From: Hyphomicrobiales bacterium
GTDB lineage: Bacteria; Pseudomonadota; Alphaproteobacteria; Rhizobiales; Beijerinckiaceae
Direction of reading: 5' to 3'
Length of the DNA stretch: 64,000 bases
NCBI GenBank assembly: GCA_027484605.1
Contig: JAIXSR010000087.1
Coordinates: 43,898 to 107,897, forward strand
Shown: piece by piece, positions 8,087-17,479 of the stretch
Numbering within the stretch: the stretch's first letter is position 1
Layout: each line of letters opens with the position of its first letter
The notes under the pieces: generated by a model
What the model saw: only the letters and a program-made list of their open reading frames with translations
What the model was told of the DNA's origin: nothing
Databases searched by the model: none
Translations under genes and position numbers: made by a program

Positions 8087-9481
8087 ATGTCCCAAGCTGA
8101 TCGCCGCGCCGCCCTTGCCCGTGCGGCCGAGACCTTCACCTCCGGTGCCTTCCGGGCCAAGCTGGCCCGCCGGATCGCCATTCCCACCGAAAGCCAGAAC
8201 CCCGACCGGGCGCAATCGCTTGCGGCCTATCTCACGGAAGAGATGGTGCCTGATTTCGCCGCCATGGGCTTTTCGACGGAGATCCTCCCGAATCCGAAAG
8301 GCGGCGGGCCTTTCCTGCTGGCCTCCCGGATCGAGGATCCGGCGCTCCCGACCGTGCTTGGCTACGGCCATGGCGATGTCATCCGCGGCATGGACGCCGA
8401 ATGGGCCGAGGGCCTCTCGCCCTGGGAACTCATCGAAAAGGGGGATCGCTGGTATGGCCGCGGCGTTGTCGACAACAAGGGCCAGCACCAGATCAACATG
8501 GAAGCCCTCCGGGCCGTGCTGGAAACGCGCGGCCGGCTCGGCTTCAACGCCAAATACATTATCGAGATGGGCGAGGAGATGGGGTCACCCGGCCTGCGCG
8601 AGATCTGCGAGCAGCACTGCGAACGCCTCTCCGCCGACCTCCTGGTCGCCTCCGACGGGCCGCGCCTCTCGGCCGCCCGTCCGACCATCTTCCTCGGCGC
8701 ACGCGGCGGCTTCACCTTCGATCTCTGGATCGATGCGCGGGATGGCGGGCATCATTCCGGGAATTGGGGCGGGCTGATCTCCAATCCCGGGATCGAGCTG
8801 GCCCATGCCATCGCCTCGCTTGTCGGCCCGACAGGCCAGATCCGCGTGCCCGAATTCGTGCCGAAGGAGATCCCGGCCAATGTCCGCCGCGTGCTGGCGG
8901 ATATCGAGGTCACCTCGAACGAGGGCGGCCCGGCCCTGGAGCCGCATTGGGGCGAGCCCGGCCTGACGCTCGCCGAGAAGGTCTTTGGCTGGTGCAACCT
9001 CGAGGTGCTGGCCTTCGAATGTGGCAACCCGAAAGCGCCGGTCAACGCCATTCCGCCCCGCGCCTGGGCGCGGATGCAGCTGCGTTTCGTTGTCGGTATC
9101 GATACCGACAACCTGATGGCCAACCTGCGCCGCTTCCTCGACCGGCAGGGCTTCGCCCATGTGCGGATCGGCCCCTCGCGCGATTCGATGTTCATCGCCA
9201 CGCGGATGGACCCCGACCACCCGCAGGTGCAATTCGCCATTCGCAGCCTGACGGCGACGCATGGCGCGGCGCCGGCCATCCTGCCAAATCTCGGCGGCTC
9301 GCTGCCCAATGACATCTTCACCGATGTGCTGGGGCTGACGACGATCTGGGTGCCGCATTCCTACCCGGCCTGTTCCCAGCATGCGCCGAACGAGCATGTC
9401 CCGGTCGAGATCATCCGGCAGGGCCTGCAGCTGATGGCCGGCCTCTACTGGGATATCGGCGAGGGCCTTCCGCGCGGCTGA
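8087..9481 (+). CDS. M20-family metallopeptidase / amidohydrolase
   Basis: Cytoplasmic two-zinc hydrolase of the ArgE/DapE/carnosine-dipeptidase group, 464 aa from ATG 8087; the tracked start at 7997 adds 30 residues without family resemblance. Visible metal-site motifs are GYGHGDV (His), GVVDNKGQH (Asp), EMGEEMGSPGL (Glu pair) and the region around VASDGPR. The lid-domain His lies in GGHHSG. It would cleave dipeptides or N-acyl/carbamoyl amino acids. The neighbouring penicillin acylase and peptide ABC transporter suggest it processes imported peptides or acyl-amino acids (inference from context). Confidence 0.9.
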   Translation: MSQADRRAALARAAETFTSGAFRAKLARRIAIPTESQNPDRAQSLAAYLTEEMVPDFAAMGFSTEILPNPKGGGPFLLASRIEDPALPTVLGYGHGDVIRGMDAEWAEGLSPWELIEKGDRWYGRGVVDNKGQHQINMEALRAVLETRGRLGFNAKYIIEMGEEMGSPGLREICEQHCERLSADLLVASDGPRLSAARPTIFLGARGGFTFDLWIDARDGGHHSGNWGGLISNPGIELAHAIASLVGPTGQIRVPEFVPKEIPANVRRVLADIEVTSNEGGPALEPHWGEPGLTLAEKVFGWCNLEVLAFECGNPKAPVNAIPPRAWARMQLRFVVGIDTDNLMANLRRFLDRQGFAHVRIGPSRDSMFIATRMDPDHPQVQFAIRSLTATHGAAPAILPNLGGSLPNDIFTDVLGLTTIWVPHSYPACSQHAPNEHVPVEIIRQGLQLMAGLYWDIGEGLPRG

Positions 9482-9487
9482 GGCCCG

Positions 9488-11872
9488 TCAGCCCGGCTGC
9501 AATGTCCAGGTGAAATGCGTGGCCTCCGCAATGGCCGCATCGGAATAGAGCAACGGCACATAGGCGCTCTCGGCCCAGAGCGGCGCGAGATCGGCGTAAT
9601 GCGCCGAGCGCGGATCGCCGGATTGCCCCGGCGCGTTGATCGTGACGGAGCGATCGAGATCGGCGAGATCCACCACCATCCGGAAACTTGCCCCATGCGT
9701 CACGCGGAAATCCGAAGGACGATAGCCGGCATGCATCGGCGAAGAGGCGGATCCGCCTTTCGGCAAGGGCCCGATATCGAGGCTCCGTTCCGGGTTCCGC
9801 TGCAGCAGCGGCGAGAGCGGATGCTCGAATTGCCCGTGATGGAGGCGCCCCCATTGCCAGCTGGCCGGATCGGGGCCCAGCTGCGCGCAGGCCTCGGCCC
9901 AGCCGGCGGCAAGGGTTTCGCAGAGCAGCGCGTCCCGGGCGGCTTCAGGCGCCGCGCCCCAGCGCGAAGCCGGCTTTTCGAGTGCCCGGCAGATCCCCTC
10001 GACATCGCCTGGCAGAAGCAGCTTCCGCACCGCTTCCGGGGCCAGCTCAGCCATGACGGCATGGCGGAGATGGCGCGTATACCAGAGCTCGAACAAGGCG
10101 GCAGGCCCGCTTGCGGCCGAAAGGACATGGTCCCACCCTGCAAGCAGGGCGAGCGCGGGCGCCAGTTCTGCCGGAGGCGCAGATATGGCCTGCAGCAAAC
10201 GGCAGAGGCGGCGGGCCGGCACGGAAAAGGCATCGGTCTGGAGCGTCTGGCTCTCCGCTACGCCGACCCTATGCCCGCCGGCCAGAACCTCGTGGATGCG
10301 CGTCGCGCGGCTGGCCTCGGTCCATTCGAAGCCCACCGGCATCGTCTCGTGCGGCCAGTCCGCCGGAAGGTTCATCTCGTTCGCCGTCGCCACGAAGCCA
10401 GCTTCCGGATTGCGCAGGAACGGCAACCGCGCTGCATCGAGGAATCCGTCCCATTCGTGGCTGCCATCCCCGGGGACCGGAATCAGGCCCTTCCAGTTCC
10501 GCCGGGCCGGCATGAAGCCGCCGGGCGACCAGGCGATCTCGCCCTGCCTGTCGGCATAGACGAGGTTCACCGAGGGCGAGCCCCAGCGTTCGGCGCTCGC
10601 GCGGAAGGATTCCGGCGTGCGCGTCCGCAGCATGGTCAGGCTCTGCAGATACGGCGCCGAGCCCGGCTCGAACCAGACCGACCGCAACGCGACGGCGCGC
10701 GTTCCCTCGGCATTCCGCCACAGGATCGGGCCGTGATGCGAGAAAACGAGGCGGCAGGGCTGCGCCGGATGGCCCTTCACCGGAACCCGCTCCTCCATAA
10801 CGGTCATTGCACGCCAGCCGCTCTCGAACCGGTAATGGTCCGGCCGGGCAGGGTCGGTTTCGAGGAGATAGACATCCTCCTGATCCGCTCCGAAGATCGT
10901 GAGGCCGAAAGCGGCATCGCCGTTATGCCCGATCGAAAGGCCCGGCACACAGGGTTCGCCGCCGCCGATCGCGTCGAAGCCCGGCGCTTTCAGGTGCTGG
11001 ATATAGCGCAGGCTCGGCAGCGAATGGGCGCGATGCGGGTCCGAGGCGAGGATCGGCAGTCCGGTCGGGCTGCGCGCGCCGGCGATCACCCAGTTATTCG
11101 AGCCCGAGGCCTCGGCATCGAACAGCACCTCGTTGAGATCATTGACCTGCCGCCAGCGCGTTGCATCGGCCAGTGCCGCCGCCAGCCGCTCCGGCGAGAA
11201 GGTGACATTGGCCTGGGCCAGCCGGAAGGGCAGCAGGGCCTCGATCGGGCAATCCCCGGCCCGGACACCCTCGGGGAGGGGCGTATCGACCGCGGGATAG
11301 AGATATTTCCGCAGGAGGTCGGTCTCGGCATCGGCGCCGGCCAGGACATGCAGGCGCTGAACTTCCCAGAGGGCGTTCCGCGTCAGCCCATGGCTCCGGA
11401 TCCGGACCACATCCGCGCCCTGCCAGCGTGCCGGCTGCGTGCCGAGCATGGCGAATTCCGGCGGCATCAGCGTGGGCTCGCGTTCGGCCAGGCCGATATA
11501 GGCGTTGATCCCGCCAGCGAAACGCGCACAGATCTCCTCGGCATCAGGCGCATAGGCGGCCCATTCCGCCGCCATATCGCCGCGATAGAGGAACATCCGC
11601 GCCGCACGGTCCTGTTCGAGGAAGCCCGGCCCGAAATCCGCCGCGAGCAGGCCGAGGCCGCGCTTGCGCCAGAGATCGATCTGGAACAGGCGGTCCCGTG
11701 CCGCGTTGAACCCCTGCACGAACCAGAGATCTTCGAGGCTGCCTGCCTCGAGATGCGGAATGCCCCATCGGTCCACCCGGATCCGGCCCGGTCCGACGAG
11801 GCCGGCAACGGCGAAGGACAGGTCGCGTTCGAGCGGCGAGGGCGCGTCGGGGCGGGCAGGCGGCAGGGACAT
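9488..11872 (-). CDS. Penicillin acylase-family Ntn hydrolase
   Basis: Self-processing amidohydrolase of 794 aa. The chain should be cut before S258 in GSNNWVIAG, giving a small alpha subunit and a large beta subunit with N-terminal nucleophilic Ser, as in penicillin G acylase, cephalosporin acylase and acyl-homoserine-lactone acylases. The alpha region shows the family N-terminus (RDRWGIPH-like: VDRWGIPHLEAGSLEDLWF, then QGFNAARDRLFQID). No clear signal peptide is seen, so location is uncertain. It is convergent with the M20 gene (6 bases apart) and divergent from the Dpp operon. The substrate could be N-acylated amino acids, amides or quorum signals; sequence alone does not decide. Confidence 0.9.
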   Translation of the reverse strand: MSLPPARPDAPSPLERDLSFAVAGLVGPGRIRVDRWGIPHLEAGSLEDLWFVQGFNAARDRLFQIDLWRKRGLGLLAADFGPGFLEQDRAARMFLYRGDMAAEWAAYAPDAEEICARFAGGINAYIGLAEREPTLMPPEFAMLGTQPARWQGADVVRIRSHGLTRNALWEVQRLHVLAGADAETDLLRKYLYPAVDTPLPEGVRAGDCPIEALLPFRLAQANVTFSPERLAAALADATRWRQVNDLNEVLFDAEASGSNNWVIAGARSPTGLPILASDPHRAHSLPSLRYIQHLKAPGFDAIGGGEPCVPGLSIGHNGDAAFGLTIFGADQEDVYLLETDPARPDHYRFESGWRAMTVMEERVPVKGHPAQPCRLVFSHHGPILWRNAEGTRAVALRSVWFEPGSAPYLQSLTMLRTRTPESFRASAERWGSPSVNLVYADRQGEIAWSPGGFMPARRNWKGLIPVPGDGSHEWDGFLDAARLPFLRNPEAGFVATANEMNLPADWPHETMPVGFEWTEASRATRIHEVLAGGHRVGVAESQTLQTDAFSVPARRLCRLLQAISAPPAELAPALALLAGWDHVLSAASGPAALFELWYTRHLRHAVMAELAPEAVRKLLLPGDVEGICRALEKPASRWGAAPEAARDALLCETLAAGWAEACAQLGPDPASWQWGRLHHGQFEHPLSPLLQRNPERSLDIGPLPKGGSASSPMHAGYRPSDFRVTHGASFRMVVDLADLDRSVTINAPGQSGDPRSAHYADLAPLWAESAYVPLLYSDAAIAEATHFTWTLQPG

Positions 11873-12063
11873 GGGCAGGGGAATCCGGCGGGCGATGCGT
11901 CATCAAACCATCCTGGCTCGCGCCGCGCCACCCCCGGCACGCAGCTTGCTCGGCAAAGCCCCGTCTTGGTTGTTGACTCGTCAGGCTTCGCCCGCCGACA
12001 CTGCGACCAAAGTCGGGGGCCGGGCCAATTGGACGTCGCGGCTCCGCAACGGGAGAATGTCGC

Positions 12064-13578
12064 ATGCGTTTGCTGAACCTCGCCACCCTTGCGCTGGCTG
12101 CCAGCGTCACGTTGACCCCGGCCTTCGCCCAGAAGGCCCAGAATACGGTGCGTTTCGGCTATGATCAGGTGCCGGAGAACATCGATCCGTTTTTCAACAA
12201 TGTCCGGATCGGCGTCATCCTCGGGCAGCATGTCTGGGATACGCTGATCTACCGCGATCCCAACACCAACGAATACAAGGGCCAGCTCGCCAAGACGTGG
12301 AAATGGGTTGATGACAAGACGCTCGAATTCAGCCTCCGCGAGGGCGTGAAATTCCACAATGGCGAGGAATTCGACGCCGACGACGTCGTCTACACGCTGA
12401 ATTTTGTCTCGAAGCCGGAAAACAAGGTCGTTACCCAGACCAATGTGAACTGGATCGACTCGGCCGAGAAAGTCGACAAATACACTGTCCGTCTCAAGCT
12501 GAAGCGCACCTTCCCGGCGGCAATCGAATATCTCGCCGGCCCGGTGGTGATCCATCCGAACGAGTATTACGCCAAGGTCGGCCCCTCGGGCATGAATTCC
12601 GCCGCCATCGGCTCCGGCCCCTACAGGGTGGTCGAGCATGTCGTCGGCAAGTCGGTGCGCCTGCAGCGCAACCCGGATTACTTTAAGGACAGCCCCAAGC
12701 CGCAGCCGAAGCTGGAGCGGATCGAGGTCCGCTTCATTCCGGACCGCCAGACCCAGATGGCGGAAATGCTGGCCGGCGGACTCGATTTCATCATGAATGT
12801 CCCGCCGGATCAGGCGGATCAGCTCAAGGCCGTGCCGCATCTCGCCGTGACCAGCGGCGAGACGATGCGCATCGTCTTCCTCAACCTGAATACGCTGCCC
12901 GACACGCCGGCCCCGGCCCTGCGCGATATCCGCGTCCGGCAGGCGATCCAGCATGCGATCGACCGGCCGACCATGGTGAAGCAGCTGGTGGGCGAGGGCG
13001 CCCGCGTCCTCAACGTGATCTGCTATCCCTCGCAATTCGGCTGTTCGGACGAGAAGGCGAAGAAATTCGACTATAATCCGGCCCGGGCCAGGCAATTGCT
13101 GGCTGAAGCGGGCTTCGCCAATGGCCTCGAGATGGATCTCTATGCCTATCGCGAGCGGCCGCAATCCGAAGCGATGATCAACTATCTCCGCGCCGTCGGC
13201 ATCAAGGTCAATCTGCGCTTCATGCAATATGCCGCCATGCGCGAGCAGGTGCGCGGCAACAAGGCGGCCATGGCGCACCAGACCTGGGGCTCGTTCTCGG
13301 TGAACGATACCTCGGCCTCGACCCCGGTCTATTTCGGGGGTGGGCCGGATGACATCAACAAGGATGCGGAAGTGATCGCTTTGCTCGCCAAGGGCGACAA
13401 TTCGGTCGATCCGGCGGTCCGCAAGGCGGCCTATGCCGACGCGCTCGGGCTGATCGCCGAACGGGCCATGGGCGTGCCGCTCTATGCGCTCGTCACCTTC
13501 TATGTCAGCGGCAAGGGCCTCGACTACAAGACCTATCCCGACGAGATCCCCCGCTTCTGGGAAATGAGCTGGAAGTGA
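12064..13578 (+). CDS. Peptide-type ABC substrate-binding protein (family 5, DppA-like)
   Basis: Periplasmic binding protein of 504 aa with a signal peptide (RLLNLATLALAASVTLTPAFAQ). It carries the SBP family 5 pattern: an early ligand-cleft region (LAKTWKWVDDKTLEFSLREGVKFHNG), the AIGSGPYRVVEHV segment, and DIRVRQAIQHAIDR. It is the first gene of dppABCDF-type order, only 4 bases before the first permease. Relatives bind peptides, nickel, opines or glycosides; the ligand is not determined by the sequence. The neighbouring M20 peptidase and penicillin acylase favour peptides or N-acyl compounds. Confidence 0.93.
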   Translation: MRLLNLATLALAASVTLTPAFAQKAQNTVRFGYDQVPENIDPFFNNVRIGVILGQHVWDTLIYRDPNTNEYKGQLAKTWKWVDDKTLEFSLREGVKFHNGEEFDADDVVYTLNFVSKPENKVVTQTNVNWIDSAEKVDKYTVRLKLKRTFPAAIEYLAGPVVIHPNEYYAKVGPSGMNSAAIGSGPYRVVEHVVGKSVRLQRNPDYFKDSPKPQPKLERIEVRFIPDRQTQMAEMLAGGLDFIMNVPPDQADQLKAVPHLAVTSGETMRIVFLNLNTLPDTPAPALRDIRVRQAIQHAIDRPTMVKQLVGEGARVLNVICYPSQFGCSDEKAKKFDYNPARARQLLAEAGFANGLEMDLYAYRERPQSEAMINYLRAVGIKVNLRFMQYAAMREQVRGNKAAMAHQTWGSFSVNDTSASTPVYFGGGPDDINKDAEVIALLAKGDNSVDPAVRKAAYADALGLIAERAMGVPLYALVTFYVSGKGLDYKTYPDEIPRFWEMSWK

Positions 13579-13582
13579 CCGA

Positions 13583-14500
13583 GTGATCGGCTACGCGCTC
13601 AAGCGTCTCGGGCTGGCCCTGCTGGTGGCGCTCGCGGTTTCGGCCGCGAGCTTCGTCCTGCTGCGCCTTTCGGGCGATGTCGCGCTGGCCATTGCCGGCG
13701 AGGGCGCCCGCGCCGAGGATATCGACCTCGTCCGCAAGACCTACGGGCTCGATCGCCCCTTGCTGATCCAGTATGGCGAATGGCTGTTCCGGACCCTCTC
13801 GGGGGATTTCGGCCAGTCGCTTTATTTCAAGACCGGCGTGACCGGGCTGATCCACGCGAAGATCGGCGTGACGCTGGTCCTTGCCCTGGCTTCGCTGGCT
13901 TTGGCCCTGGCCCTCGCAATCCCGCTCGGCGTGCTGGCGGCGCTCTTTCCCAATACCTGGATCGACCGCCTCAGCCTTGCCCTCGCGGTGGCCGGGCAGG
14001 CCCTGCCGAATTTCTTCTTCGCCCTGCTGCTGGTGATGATCTTCTCGATCAAGCTGCGCTGGCTGCCGGTTTCCGGCAGCGAGACCTGGGCGCATTTCGT
14101 GCTGCCCGCGCTCTCGCTGGGCCTCTATATCACGCCGCCCTTCATGCGGCTCATCCGAGCCGGCATGATCGAGGTGCTGGCGGCGGATTACATCCGGACG
14201 GCCCGGGCCAAGGGTTTGTCCCCGGCCAGCGTGGTGCTGAAACATGCCCTGCGGAACGCCCTCGTGCCGGTTGTGGCCCTGGCGGCGGTGCAGCTTGGCT
14301 TCCTGCTCGGCGGCTCGATCGTCATCGAGACGATCTTCGCCCTCGATGGCCTCGGCTATCTCGCCTATCAGTCGATCACCCACAAGGATTTCCCGGTCAC
14401 GCAGGCGGTGCTGCTCATCCTCTCGGTGGCCTATGTCCTGCTCACGCTCTGCGCCGATCTGGTCAATGCCTGGATCGATCCGCGCCTGAGGGTGGCGTGA
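13583..14500 (+). CDS. Peptide-type ABC permease, DppB-like
   Basis: Inner-membrane permease of 305 aa with an N-terminal helix (LKRLGLALLVALAVSAASFVLL) and about six transmembrane segments. It has the DppB-type EAA loop (YIRTARAKGLSPASVVLKHALRNALVPVV) and the C-terminal FPVTQAVLLILSVAYVLLTLCADLVNAWIDPRL. It starts with GTG 4 bases after the binding protein. Its stop overlaps the ATG of the next permease (TGATG). It forms the channel with the following DppC-like protein. Confidence 0.94.
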   Translation: MIGYALKRLGLALLVALAVSAASFVLLRLSGDVALAIAGEGARAEDIDLVRKTYGLDRPLLIQYGEWLFRTLSGDFGQSLYFKTGVTGLIHAKIGVTLVLALASLALALALAIPLGVLAALFPNTWIDRLSLALAVAGQALPNFFFALLLVMIFSIKLRWLPVSGSETWAHFVLPALSLGLYITPPFMRLIRAGMIEVLAADYIRTARAKGLSPASVVLKHALRNALVPVVALAAVQLGFLLGGSIVIETIFALDGLGYLAYQSITHKDFPVTQAVLLILSVAYVLLTLCADLVNAWIDPRLRVA

Positions 14501-15402
14501 TGGCGGGCCTTGCGCAGGCCGGCGCCGCTGCGGCGCCCCCGGAACTGACGCAGCGCGCGCTGCTCTGGCGCCGCATGCGCGGCCACAAGGGCTTCCTCGC
14601 CGGCGCCATCCTGCTGTCGCTGATCATCCTCGCCTCGCTGCTGGCGCCCTGGATCTCCCCGCATGATCCCTATGCGCAGGACCTGACCCGGCGGATGATC
14701 CCGCCGATCTGGGAAGCGCGCGGCCAATGGGCCCATCCGCTCGGAACGGACAATCTCGGCCGCGATTATCTCTCCCGCGTGCTCTGGGGCGGGCAGATCT
14801 CGCTGCTGATCGGCCTCTCGGTCATGGTGATTTCCGGCATCATCGGCGCGGGCCTCGGCCTTGCGGCGGGCTATTTCGGAGGCCGGATCGACCTCGCCAT
14901 CACCTTCATCATCACCACCCGCCTTGCCCTGCCGGTCGTGCTGGTCGCGCTGGCAGTCGTGGCCATGATTTCCGGTTCGCTCCTTGTGGTGATCCTGATC
15001 CTCGGCCTGCTGAAATGGGATCGCTTCGCCGTGGTCATGCGCTCGGCCACGCAGCAGGTGAGGGGGCTCGACTATGTCGCCGCCGCCGAGGCGGCCGGCG
15101 CCTCGACACCCCGGATCATCCTGCGGGAAGTTTTGCCGAATGTCGCGCCCCAGCTCATCGTCGTGGCCACGGTGGAAGCCGCCAGCGCCATCCTGCTGGA
15201 AGCGGCCCTGTCTTTCCTCGGCCTCGGCGTGCAGCCGCCCCTGCCAAGCTGGGGGCTGATGATCTCCGAAGCCAAGGCCTACATGTTCTTCTCGTTCTGG
15301 TTGATCGCCATCCCCGGTTCCGCCCTGGCCCTGCTGGTCCTGGCGATCAACCTTGTCGGCGATGGCCTGCGCGATGTCCTCGCACCGGATGGCCGCGCAT
15401 GA
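14500..15402 (+). CDS. Peptide-type ABC permease, DppC-like
   Basis: Second channel subunit, 300 aa from ATG 14500; the long tracked ORF upstream is an out-of-frame shadow of DppB. It has an N-terminal cytoplasmic stretch, a first helix (GFLAGAILLSLIILASLLAPWI), and HPLGTDNLGRDYLSRVLWGG, a DppC hallmark. An EAA loop (DYVAAAEAAGASTPRIILREVLPN) and the terminal INLVGDGLRDVLAP follow. It overlaps the ATPase gene by 4 bases. It resembles the truncated permease at the start of the window, so two separate importers of the same family lie within 12 kb. Confidence 0.94.
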   Translation: MAGLAQAGAAAAPPELTQRALLWRRMRGHKGFLAGAILLSLIILASLLAPWISPHDPYAQDLTRRMIPPIWEARGQWAHPLGTDNLGRDYLSRVLWGGQISLLIGLSVMVISGIIGAGLGLAAGYFGGRIDLAITFIITTRLALPVVLVALAVVAMISGSLLVVILILGLLKWDRFAVVMRSATQQVRGLDYVAAAEAAGASTPRIILREVLPNVAPQLIVVATVEAASAILLEAALSFLGLGVQPPLPSWGLMISEAKAYMFFSFWLIAIPGSALALLVLAINLVGDGLRDVLAPDGRA

Positions 15403-16364
15403 CCCTGCTCGCGGTCGAGAATCTCCGGGTGGATCTCGCGACGCCGCGCGGCACGCTCCATGCCGTGCGCGGCATTTCCTTTTCCGTGGCGCGGGGCGAG
15501 ACGCTCTGCATCGTCGGCGAGAGCGGTTGCGGCAAGTCCATGACCTCGCTTGCCCTCATGAACCTGCTGCCGAAAACCGCGACCCGCCGGGCCGACAGGC
15601 TGGAATTCGACAGGCAGGATCTCATGGCCCTTTCGGCGCCTGCCATCAATGCCTTGCGCGGCAACCGCATGGCGATGATCTTCCAGGAGCCGATGACGGC
15701 GCTCAACCCCGCCTACACGATCGGCAACCAGATGGTGGAGGGCTATCTCCGGCACAAGGGGGCAAGCCCGGCCGAGGCGGAAGCCCGCGCTGTCGAATTG
15801 TTGGGCCGGGTGGGCATTGCCAATGCGCGCCAGCGCCTCGGCCAGTACCCGCACCAGCTCTCCGGCGGCCTGCGCCAGCGCGTGATGATCGCCATGGCTC
15901 TGATGTGCGGGCCGGACCTGCTGATCGCGGACGAGCCGACAACCGCGCTCGATGTCACCATCCAGGCCCAGATCCTCCGGCTTCTGGCCGATCTCGCCCG
16001 GGAATTCGGCCTCGCCCTCATCCTGATCACCCATGATCTCGGCCTCGTGGCGCGGATCGCCGACAAGGTTGCCGTGATGTATGCCGGCGAGATCGTCGAA
16101 AGCGCGCCGGTGGCCGATCTTTTCGCGCGGCCGCGCCATCCCTATACGCGCGGGCTGATCGAATGCATCCCAGTTCCCGGCCGCACGGCGCGCGGGGCCC
16201 GGCTCGGGGCGATCCCCGGCACCGTGCCCTCGCTGGTCGGCGACCTGGAGGGCTGCATGTTCCGCGCGCGCTGCGCCGAGGCAAGACTGGCCTGCGAGGG
16301 GCCGATCCCGTGGCAGGAGGCGGCCGGCGGCCATGGCATGCGCTGCGTGCTGGAGGGCCGATGA
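15399..16364 (+). CDS. Peptide-type ABC ATPase, DppD-like
   Basis: First ATPase (321 aa) of the importer; the start ATG 15399 overlaps the dppC-like stop. Motifs are Walker [10 protein letters not shown]-loop [13 protein letters not shown], signature [15 protein letters not shown], Walker [14 protein letters not shown], and the C-terminal oligopeptide/dipeptide extension with a Cys-containing region (EGCMFRARCAEARLACEG). Such Cys clusters can bind an Fe-S centre in some DppD proteins. It pairs with the following DppF-like ATPase. Confidence 0.94.
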   Translation: MTLLAVENLRVDLATPRGTLHAVRGISFSVARGETLCIVGESGCGKSMTSLALMNLLPKTATRRADRLEFDRQDLMALSAPAINALRGNRMAMIFQEPMTALNPAYTIGNQMVEGYLRHKGASPAEAEARAVELLGRVGIANARQRLGQYPHQLSGGLRQRVMIAMALMCGPDLLIADEPTTALDVTIQAQILRLLADLAREFGLALILITHDLGLVARIADKVAVMYAGEIVESAPVADLFARPRHPYTRGLIECIPVPGRTARGARLGAIPGTVPSLVGDLEGCMFRARCAEARLACEGPIPWQEAAGGHGMRCVLEGR

Positions 16365-17338
16365 CGATCCTGCTCGAAGCCCGGGATGTGACGCGCAGCT
16401 TCCAGGTCAGCCGTGGCCTTTTCGCGCCAAAGCGCCGGCTCCATGCGGTCAATGGCGTTTCGCTCGCCGTCGAGGAGGGCGAGATCCTTGCCATTGTCGG
16501 TGAAAGCGGCTGCGGCAAATCCACGCTCGCGCGGATGCTGCTGGGACTGCTCCCGGCGAGTTCAGGCGAGATCCGGCTGGGCGGGCAGGACATGCGCGCC
16601 ATGGGGCGGCTCGACATTGCCCGCCGCGTCCAGCCCGTCTTCCAGGACCCGTATTCCTCGCTCAATCCGCGCCGCCGGATCGCCGAGATCGTCGCATTGC
16701 CGATGGAGGTGCAGGGCAAGGCCGATGCCGCCACCTGCCGCCGCGCGGCACTCGAAATGCTCGAGCGCGTCGGTTTGCCGGAGCGTTTCGCGCAGGCCTA
16801 TCCGGCCCAGCTTTCCGGCGGTCAGCGCCAGCGCGTTGCGATCGCACGCGCGCTCGTGATGCGGCCGGAACTGGTGATCTGCGACGAGCCGACCTCGGCA
16901 CTCGACGTCTCTGTCCAGTCGCAGATCCTCAATCTGCTCATGGATCTCCGGCGGGATTTCGGCACGACGTTCGTTTTCATCAGTCACAATCTGGCTGTGG
17001 TCGAGCATATCGCGAGCCGTGTGGCCGTGATGTATCTCGGCCAGGTGGTGGAACTGGCGGAGACCGCTGCCCTGTTCGAGGCGCCGCGCCATCCCTACAC
17101 GCAGGCCCTCCTGGCCTCGGCGCTGACACCGGAACCCGGCCTCGGCATCCCAGAAACCGGCCTCGGACTGGCTTTTCCCGATCCGCTCGATCCACCGCCG
17201 GGATGTCCGTTCCATCCGCGTTGCCCGAAACGTATTGCCCCCTGCGACAGCCTTGCCCCGCCGGTGATCCGGGAGGCGGGCCGCCTTGTCGCCTGCCATT
17301 TCGCAGCTCAGCCGCCGGGCACCAGCGTCACGCCGTAA
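16361..17338 (+). CDS. Peptide-type ABC ATPase, DppF-like
   Basis: Second ATPase, 325 aa from ATG 16361 (ATGA overlap with the previous gene). Walker [10 protein letters not shown], signature [15 protein letters not shown], Walker B LVICDEPTSALDV and switch His in FVFISHNLAVV are all intact. The C-terminal extension again carries the Cys-rich oligopeptide-transporter motif (CPFHPRCPKRIAPCD). It is the last gene of the five-gene importer. A 141-base gap then separates it from the alcohol dehydrogenase gene. Confidence 0.94.
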   Translation: MTILLEARDVTRSFQVSRGLFAPKRRLHAVNGVSLAVEEGEILAIVGESGCGKSTLARMLLGLLPASSGEIRLGGQDMRAMGRLDIARRVQPVFQDPYSSLNPRRRIAEIVALPMEVQGKADAATCRRAALEMLERVGLPERFAQAYPAQLSGGQRQRVAIARALVMRPELVICDEPTSALDVSVQSQILNLLMDLRRDFGTTFVFISHNLAVVEHIASRVAVMYLGQVVELAETAALFEAPRHPYTQALLASALTPEPGLGIPETGLGLAFPDPLDPPPGCPFHPRCPKRIAPCDSLAPPVIREAGRLVACHFAAQPPGTSVTP

Positions 17339-17479
17339 CCGGCGAAGGTGAGATCGGGATGATGGCCGGGACAGGCGCATTTCCGGATCGTCCTGGTGCT
17401 TCAGCGGCTTGCTGGACTGCCGGGGCTTGACTTGAGCGCCCGCAATGGAAACGCTCGCCGCCACGTCAAGGAGATCCCC

